Shown: piece after piece, positions 1 to 4,286 of the stretch | How the letters are laid out: each line of letters begins with the position of its first letter | Position numbering within the stretch: position 1 is the stretch's first letter | From: CBDTTM01 sp965363355 | GTDB lineage: Bacteria; Bacillota; Negativicutes; Selenomonadales; Selenomonadaceae | Assembly (NCBI GenBank): GCA_965363355.1 | Contig: CBDTTM010000091.1 | Location: 1-9,384, forward strand | Reading direction: 5' to 3' | DNA: 9,384 nt | Translations under genes and position numbers: made by a program | The notes under the pieces: model-generated | Database searches by the model: none | Told to the model about the DNA's origin: nothing | Seen by the model: the letters and a program-made list of their open reading frames with translations, nothing else

Positions 1-56
1 GCGTTGTTCAATTGCTGTAAATAATTCCCTGTCATCATTAAACTGCTAACTCTCAT
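1..56 (-). CDS. flgL: Flagellar hook-filament junction protein FlgL (HAP3), N-terminal fragment
   Basis: Only the first 18 codons are present; the gene runs off the low-coordinate edge. They translate to MRVSSLMMTGNYLQQLNN, which matches the usual FlgL opening (MRV-x-x-x-MM, then a helix rich in L and N). FlgL is the second junction protein between hook and filament, is secreted through the flagellar type III exporter and sits distal to FlgK. The ATG at 56-54 follows the flgK stop by 7 bases. Its Shine-Dalgarno sequence GGGAGG (67-72) is formed by the last two sense codons of flgK. Position directly after flgK is the normal place for flgL, so the call rests on both sequence and context. Confidence 0.88.
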   Translation of the reverse strand, partial: MRVSSLMMTGNYLQQLNN

Positions 57-63
57 TTAAATC

Positions 64-1632
64 TTACCTCCCTACCATTCCTGTGCTGCTTATAAGTTTT
101 TCTAACATCGAATCCATCGTCGTAAGACATCTTGATGATGCACTGTAGCCCTGCTGGAATTTTATCATATTCGTAAGTTCTTCATCCCAGTTAACGCCAG
201 ATGTCGACTGGCGATTTGATGTTATTGCTGTCATAATATCTTGCTGTTGTGCCACTTTAGAATTGATTGCATCTGATTTATTCCCCAGGCTGCTCATCAT
301 ACCCGTATAATAGTCATTCAGGGAAATAGTCCCCAATGCAGTAGTGACTGGCGTTGTAACCGTAACTGAACCAGTTGTCGTCGTTGTCGTGAGAGGCTTA
401 TTAAATAAATTACTAAGGAGTACCGCATTAGCACATCCAGCTGTACCTTCTATAGCCCCACTAGTCGTCTTACCTCTAGTAGCAATCAGATTTTTCCCTG
501 AAACTGATGACAACGCTGTATTAACAGACAACGCTTTAATTGTATCAATTGCACTGAGTGTCGTTCCGCCTGCCGTTACTTGCGTTTTTGTAGAATCTAA
601 AGCATACGATGTACCATCCGTACCAAAGAAATTCGTTCCCGTCGTATTCGCAGTATCAATGCCATACCCCGCTTTATGTTGGTCGTTGAATGTCGTCAGA
701 AAGAACGATGCCATACTTGCTAAGCTATCCATTGATTTTTTATCTTCATCGATAGAATCCTGCATTCCTTTGAGTTCACCATTTCCAGGATCATAGATCG
801 TTCCTGTTTCCTTAATGGTGATAGCATAGTCAGTAACCCCATAGTTTGCATTAGTTGTAGCAGTTTTATCGTCACACTCGAGCGTTAAACGACTCTTCCC
901 ATTAACCAAAGTATTACCATTGCTTACAACAGAATATGTTCCATCCGAGTTTTCGGTAACGCTTGTTTTAACATAACCCGATAATTCATCAACTAAATTA
1001 TCCCGAGAGTCACGCAAGTCATTTGATGAACTTCCATTTGCTTCTGTTTGAACGATATTTTTATTCAATTTCAGAATCTGTGTCGTGATTTCATTTATAC
1101 GGTCAACTTTTAATTTCATATCATCATATTGCGATTTTATTTGCGACTGCATCGATGTTGCTGCTGTATTGATTGATTGTGCTGCCTCCGTGCCAGTTTC
1201 ATAGACTGCAACACGATTTGTATAGGAATCGGCACCACTTGTCGTTCCTAAAGTTTGCCAAGAAGACCAAAAAGCCGATAATTTCGACTTCATGCCCGTA
1301 CTGTCAGAATCATTATAAATCGTCTCCACTTTGCTATAATTGGTTTGACGAGCATCATAGTAGCTTTGATTGGAGTTTTCTGACCAATACTGCTTATCGG
1401 CATAAACATCACGTGCTCTTGTTATGGAAGTTGCTGATACACCTGTCCCCACTTGTACTTCTCCATAAAAACTAGGAGCTAGCTCCGAATCCGTCGCCCC
1501 TAAATTCACGCTCTGGCGTGAGTAGCCTGTAGTACTGGCATTCGTTATATTATGACCAATGGTATTCAACGAAAGCTGATTTGCGCTCAAGCCTTTTACC
1601 ATCGTATTGAGTCCTGAAAAAGTCGATCCCAT
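64..1632 (-). CDS. flgK: Flagellar hook-associated protein FlgK (HAP1)
   Basis: FlgK forms the first ring of the hook-filament junction and is exported by the flagellar type III system with help from FlgN. The N-terminal D0/D1 region is diagnostic: GSTFSGLNTMVKGLSANQLS followed by the rod/hook/HAP signature GHNITNASTTGYSRQ (about residues 26-40). The C-terminal D0 helix is also typical: VNWDEELTNMIKFQQGYSAS near 480-499. The middle is a variable domain of low similarity, including a Thr-rich stretch near residues 414-431. I place the start at ATG 1632-1630 (522 aa), with GGTGAGG six bases upstream. A GTG at 1644-1642 would add four residues but does not fit the family start. Three cysteines (residues 253, 400 and 502) are unusual for an exported axial protein. 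The gene follows a FlgN gene by 20 bases and leads into flgL. Confidence 0.96.
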   Translation of the reverse strand: MGSTFSGLNTMVKGLSANQLSLNTIGHNITNASTTGYSRQSVNLGATDSELAPSFYGEVQVGTGVSATSITRARDVYADKQYWSENSNQSYYDARQTNYSKVETIYNDSDSTGMKSKLSAFWSSWQTLGTTSGADSYTNRVAVYETGTEAAQSINTAATSMQSQIKSQYDDMKLKVDRINEITTQILKLNKNIVQTEANGSSSNDLRDSRDNLVDELSGYVKTSVTENSDGTYSVVSNGNTLVNGKSRLTLECDDKTATTNANYGVTDYAITIKETGTIYDPGNGELKGMQDSIDEDKKSMDSLASMASFFLTTFNDQHKAGYGIDTANTTGTNFFGTDGTSYALDSTKTQVTAGGTTLSAIDTIKALSVNTALSSVSGKNLIATRGKTTSGAIEGTAGCANAVLLSNLFNKPLTTTTTTGSVTVTTPVTTALGTISLNDYYTGMMSSLGNKSDAINSKVAQQQDIMTAITSNRQSTSGVNWDEELTNMIKFQQGYSASSRCLTTMDSMLEKLISSTGMVGR

Positions 1633-1652
1633 CTTGTTCCTCACCCATTTCC

Positions 1653-2123
1653 TTATATTTTTTGGTCAAACATCTTTTGATTGCTCACGACCGACGCTGG
1701 CGACGTATCGCCTTGACGGGCATAAATGTTATCATTCGTAGTCTGTGTCATCACATTGACGCTAAAATCAATGAATTCGACGTATTTTTGCAAGATTTCT
1801 GTATTTTGTTGTTTTTGGTCTTTTAAGGCCAATACAGATTTCTGTAAGCGTTCCGCCAAAGTTTTGACGAGTTCTATTTGTGCGGATGCTTGTTCTTCTT
1901 GGATGAACGAGGTGAGATCTGCACAATTTTTTTGATTGAACACCCTTAGCTTCTGTCGTTCAAGGACAGTGATCTTACCGATATATTCTTCTTCTTTGGC
2001 GATGACCGAAGCGGTTTCCGCTCTCTTTTTCGCCAGAAGGTATTCTCTGTGTTTTGGTTCGAGCTTCAATAATTCCTGGCATAAAACAAGCTGTGCCCGT
2101 AAAATCCTTATCAGTTCTTCCAT
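1653..2123 (-). CDS. flgN: FlgN-family flagellar export chaperone, copy adjacent to flgK
   Basis: This 156-aa protein is predicted to be almost entirely helical and coiled-coil, as expected for FlgN, the cytoplasmic chaperone that holds FlgK and FlgL in a secretable state. It has the family pattern: an N-terminal helix (MEELIRILRAQLVLCQELL), long charged helices with EEE..I..I..LE...., then a flexible tail ending MFDQKI, which resembles the short conserved FlgN C-terminus. The ATG at 2123 is preceded by GAGGGGAG at 5-6 bases. It lies 12 bases after the other FlgN-like gene and 20 bases before flgK, so it is translated with its likely client. FlgN proteins diverge fast, so the family call rests on architecture, tail and context more than on residue identity. 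Confidence 0.82.
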   Translation of the reverse strand: MEELIRILRAQLVLCQELLKLEPKHREYLLAKKRAETASVIAKEEEYIGKITVLERQKLRVFNQKNCADLTSFIQEEQASAQIELVKTLAERLQKSVLALKDQKQQNTEILQKYVEFIDFSVNVMTQTTNDNIYARQGDTSPASVVSNQKMFDQKI

Positions 2124-2135
2124 TATGGCTCCCCT

Positions 2136-2618
2136 CTAAGCTTCAAAATCAAACTTTTTACTTTTCGAAAACTGTTCACTGCCAGTTGCGCCATAAACCG
2201 GGCTTGCTTTTGTTTCGCCGAGAACATTCAAATGATATTCAACTGCCGATAAGGCCGCTGAAATCAAAAACTTATTCGCTTCGCTAGCTTCTGTATTTTT
2301 TTGAACAATCCGGCCCAGCCGTTCATTACATTCTTTAAGCTCTGCTGTCAACTCAGGCGGACAAACTTGGTAAAGGTCCGTCATTTTGGTAGCAGAGCTT
2401 ATATTTTTGCAATCAGAAGAAAGTTTTTTCAAAGCAGATTTCCGCGCTTCTTCGCTTTTTGCAATTGAAGCAATGACATCCTGCTCTTCTTTAAGGACGG
2501 CCTCTAGTGATTTAAAGTCTACTGCAATGAGTATTGCACGTTTCTTTTGGCCCAACGCAAGCAATCGTTCATACTCACTGATTAAAATATTTACCGTTTT
2601 TATCAATTGCTGCCACAT
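2136..2618 (-). CDS. flgN: FlgN-family flagellar export chaperone, copy adjacent to flgM
   Basis: This second FlgN-like protein (160 aa) has the same plan as its neighbour. It has an N-terminal helix (WQQLIKTVNILISEYERLLALGQKKR), a central region with LEAVLKEEQDVIASIAKSEE, a long C-terminal helix (LIVQKNTEA-type heptads around 103-135) and a Gly/Ser-rich tail VYGATGSEQ..KKFDFEA. By eye it is a diverged paralogue of the downstream protein, not a near-identical copy. In Bacillus the gene after flgM (yvyG) is the single flgN; here that slot holds two. The ATG at 2618 follows AGGAAGGA at about 9 bases and lies 19 bases after flgM. It may serve a different client (FlgL versus FlgK) or act as a general export regulator; the sequence does not decide this. 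Confidence 0.8.
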   Translation of the reverse strand: MWQQLIKTVNILISEYERLLALGQKKRAILIAVDFKSLEAVLKEEQDVIASIAKSEEARKSALKKLSSDCKNISSATKMTDLYQVCPPELTAELKECNERLGRIVQKNTEASEANKFLISAALSAVEYHLNVLGETKASPVYGATGSEQFSKSKKFDFEA

Positions 2619-2637
2619 AGAATTCGTTCCTTCCTAT

Positions 2638-2916
2638 TTAGAACCGTATATTCAAGATTTTGCCGGCTACTGCCTGCGAATCCACTTGGTATTGTCCAGC
2701 ATTGACCTGTGCCGCATAGTCATCAACTTTATCCGTTCTGACATCCGACATCGCTCTAGCTCTTTGCAGCAATTGGCTAAAAGACTGAGCTTCTGTTGAC
2801 AATACCATTTCATCTTTTGTGTCAATATTGACCGACTTTTTTACCGAATTTTGATTTGTCAAGCTCGCTTTTGCGTAAACGCTGCTGATTGCCTGCACTC
2901 TATTGTCTATTTGCAT
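2638..2916 (-). CDS. flgM: Anti-sigma-28 factor FlgM
   Basis: FlgM binds and inhibits the flagellar sigma factor (FliA/SigD) and is exported once the hook is complete, freeing sigma-28 for late genes. The product is 92 aa, normal for the family. It has the typical start MQIDNRVQAI, a disordered polar N-terminal half, and the conserved sigma-binding C-terminus R.DKVDDYAAQVNAGQYQVDSQAVAGKIL (about residues 60-89). I chose ATG 2916-2914 because FlgM proteins begin M-K/Q-I and because GGGTGAT, a good anti-SD match, lies 4-5 bases upstream. A GTG at 2925 would add three residues. It is the first gene after a predicted sigma-28 promoter, so it should repress its own expression through its target. 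Confidence 0.93.
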   Translation of the reverse strand: MQIDNRVQAISSVYAKASLTNQNSVKKSVNIDTKDEMVLSTEAQSFSQLLQRARAMSDVRTDKVDDYAAQVNAGQYQVDSQAVAGKILNIRF

Positions 2917-2957
2917 ACTTATCACCCGCCTCTTTTTGGGCTTTCTATTTGCTTATT

Positions 2958-2984
2958 TTATCGAAAAAAAAAGCAAGAACCTTA
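2958..2984 (-). promoter_or_regulatory. Predicted sigma-28 (FliA/SigD) promoter for the flgM operon
   Basis: On the minus strand TAAGGTTC (2984-2977) and TTCGATAA (2965-2958) are separated by exactly 11 bases. The enterobacterial sigma-28 consensus is TAAAGTTT-N11-GCCGATAA, so each half matches 6 of 8 with ideal spacing. Transcription would start near 2950 and leave a leader of about 35 bases before the flgM ATG. A sigma-28 promoter before flgM is established in other bacteria, and no better promoter was seen between the terminator and flgM. The elements overlap the intrinsic terminator of the upstream gene. Confidence 0.68.
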
Positions 2985-2998
2985 ATTCTCGCTTTTTT
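2964..2998 (-). terminator. Intrinsic terminator after yvyF
   Basis: The minus-strand RNA can form a 13-bp stem: AAAAAAGCGAGAA (2998-2986) pairs with TTCTTGCTTTTTT (2979-2967) with one G-U pair, around the six-base loop TTAAGG. Nine consecutive Ts (2972-2964) include the descending arm and the U-tract. It lies about 90 bases after the yvyF stop. Because A-runs and T-runs flank both sides, weak activity on the plus strand is possible, although nothing is coded there. Confidence 0.8.
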
Positions 2999-3042
2999 AG
3001 CATTTCACGTGTTTTTTATTGTTTTCCTGCAAATATCTCTTG

Positions 3043-3096
3043 AATACGTAATATTTTGACTGTAAGTCATGAATATTGCGTCAAATTTTACATATT
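3043..3096 (-). repeat. Imperfect AT-rich inverted repeat over the 3' end of yvyF
   Basis: On the minus strand the arm at 3096-3080 (AATATGTAA.. TTTGAC) pairs with 3060-3043 (GTCAAA.. TTACGTATT). There is a 9-bp outer helix with one G-U pair, a short internal mismatch/bulge, a 6-bp inner helix and a 19-base loop. The outer arm contains the last codons and the stop codon of yvyF. A perfect short hairpin, TGACT/AGTCA (3057-3069), overlaps the inner arm, so the two folds exclude each other. No U-tract follows, so it is not a classical terminator. It may be a 3' stabiliser, an operator or chance in AT-rich DNA. Confidence 0.5.
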
Positions 3097-3489
3097 ATTG
3101 GTGTACATACCACGGCTATCTCGTTTTTTCCCTGGTTCTTCTTTTTTCGTTTCGCGTTTTTTCTCATTGTCTTGCACTTGCTTGAGTATGTTCGTGCTGC
3201 ATTTATCGCATAAACGTCCTTTGACAATGAGCTCGCCACAAGATTCACATGGATATGAAATTTGGACATCGCTGACGAAACGGTTGTTGCGAATCATGCG
3301 ATAGATGATTTTTTCCTTGATACCCGTTTCTTCATGTATTGCTCTGACCGATGTTCCCGGATGATCTCTGACAAAACTAGCCACAATGGCTTCGTTTTCT
3401 TCTTCTTTACGATAACAGTCACGGCACATTCCAAGGCCATTATCTGCATATAATCTCCCGCAATCCGGGCAATTCCCAATCTTATTCAT
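3088..3489 (-). CDS. yvyF: YvyF-like flagellar operon protein (zinc ribbon + HTH)
   Basis: This 133-aa soluble protein has the YvyF/TIGR03826 layout. An N-terminal zinc ribbon has cysteines at 7, 10, 22 and 25 (CPDC...CRDC). A helix-turn-helix-like stretch covers about 43-72 (TSVRAIHEETGIKEKIIYRM). A second zinc ribbon has cysteines at 81, 84, 94 and 97 (CESC...CDKC). A highly charged Lys/Glu tail follows. The family is found between comFC and flgM in flagellated Firmicutes, as here, and its molecular role is not well established. A DNA- or RNA-binding regulator of late flagellar expression is a reasonable inference. The ATG at 3489 is preceded by AGGAGA at 7 bases. It is flanked by its own promoter (3553-3581) and terminator (2964-2998), so it can be transcribed alone, while read-through could also reach flgM. 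Confidence 0.88.
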   Translation of the reverse strand: MNKIGNCPDCGRLYADNGLGMCRDCYRKEEENEAIVASFVRDHPGTSVRAIHEETGIKEKIIYRMIRNNRFVSDVQISYPCESCGELIVKGRLCDKCSTNILKQVQDNEKKRETKKEEPGKKRDSRGMYTNNM

Positions 3490-3552
3490 AGCTATCTCTC
3501 CTCTATTAGAGCTCCGCCAGGCGGGTTTATTTTGAAGTTTCTTTATATTTTC

Positions 3553-3581
3553 ATTATATAAGATTTTCGCTGATTCTACAA
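3553..3581 (-). promoter_or_regulatory. Predicted sigma-A promoter for yvyF
   Basis: A perfect TATAAT -10 (3558-3553) lies 17 bases after TTGTAG (3581-3576), a 3-of-6 match to the -35 consensus. Transcription would begin near 3546, giving a leader of roughly 57 bases. That leader carries two small dyads: a GC-rich CCGC-CTG-GCGG (within 3515-3526) and CTCT-AAT-AGAG (3511-3501). The second dyad pairs the first bases of the yvyF Shine-Dalgarno sequence. The region 3490-3608 holds no gene and no convincing terminator for comFC. Confidence 0.62.
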
Positions 3582-3608
3582 TCCATACGAAAAATTATTA
3601 TAAAACGG

Positions 3609-4268
3609 TTACTGGCTATCGCTAGCAAGGACAAGACCTTCGATGCGAACAGCTCCGTTTTTTTTGAGCACACTTGCACAAGCTTCCATCGTTGCCCCGG
3701 TCGTAAAGATATCATCCACCAAGAGCACTCGTTTCCCTTTTACATCAGCACCAGATTTTAAAACAAACGCGTTTTTCATATTGCGCTGCCTAGCCTGAAG
3801 GTCTAGTTCATATTGGGGCAAAGTTTCTTTTATGCGTGACAAAGCATCCAGCCACAAAAAGCCCTGCTGCTTAGCCCAAGGCGCAAATATCTTCTCTGTC
3901 TGATTAAAGCCTCGTGCGCGTTCCTTCCCCGGATACAGCGGCACAGGAATGACATAATCTACAAAAGAAAAAGCCTTTGGGTCAATCGAAGCATTCAAAA
4001 AAGTTTGTATATAGGCGACCGCCGCCAGTTTTTTCTGATATTTGAGCTGTTGAATCAATTTTTTAGTTCCGCCACGATAACGGCCTGCGGCCTGCACGCC
4101 AAGCAAATATTGCCAAGCTCGCCCCCGAATGGGAAGAGCATGACAATGGGCTGCTTTTTCAAGACAAGCACGACACCAATCTCCTTGATGGTCACAGTAA
4201 CAGCCGCACCCCGGACAACGCGGTGGATACAAAAAATCCATGCAAGCCTCATACATTTGCCGCAGCAT
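3609..4268 (-). CDS. comFC: ComFC-type phosphoribosyltransferase-fold protein (double zinc ribbon)
   Basis: ComFC/GntX proteins are cytoplasmic and, in transformable Firmicutes, act with ComFA on incoming single-stranded DNA. The 219-aa protein opens with a zinc-binding module (CPGC at 18-21, CRAC at 32-35, further Cys at 23 and 25). It continues with the family signature around K76 (LIQQLKYQKK), IPVPLYPGKERARGFNQTEK (107-126), Q..L..R.RN (152-163) and the PRPP-binding loop VDDIFTTGAT (184-193). Length and motifs are normal. The ATG at 4268 has GGGAGG at 7 bases and lies 18 bases after recD2, so the two are probably co-transcribed. There is no comFA or comFB in the window, and many non-competent bacteria keep comFC alone. 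The family name is secure; a role in transformation here is not shown. Confidence 0.92.
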   Translation of the reverse strand: MLRQMYEACMDFLYPPRCPGCGCYCDHQGDWCRACLEKAAHCHALPIRGRAWQYLLGVQAAGRYRGGTKKLIQQLKYQKKLAAVAYIQTFLNASIDPKAFSFVDYVIPVPLYPGKERARGFNQTEKIFAPWAKQQGFLWLDALSRIKETLPQYELDLQARQRNMKNAFVLKSGADVKGKRVLLVDDIFTTGATMEACASVLKKNGAVRIEGLVLASDSQ

Positions 4269-4286
4269 AAAATTGCCTCCCTGCTT

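Noticed and set aside
344..796. 150-codon open frame on the plus strand inside flgK
   Set aside because: The Val-rich translation is the antisense of the Thr/Asp-rich FlgK codons. It has no recognisable domain and flgK on the other strand is certain.
1633..1644. GTG start for FlgK at 1644, giving a 526-aa protein
   Set aside because: The family begins directly before STFSGLNT, and the ATG at 1632 has GGTGAGG at good spacing, so the four extra residues are probably not translated. AAGGA upstream of the GTG keeps this slightly open.
3589..3611. AT-rich stretch with a second TATAAT-like box just after comFC, considered as a promoter or terminator
   Set aside because: There is no acceptable -35 at 16-18 bases and no GC-containing hairpin with a T-tract. 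The promoter at 3553-3581 is clearly better.
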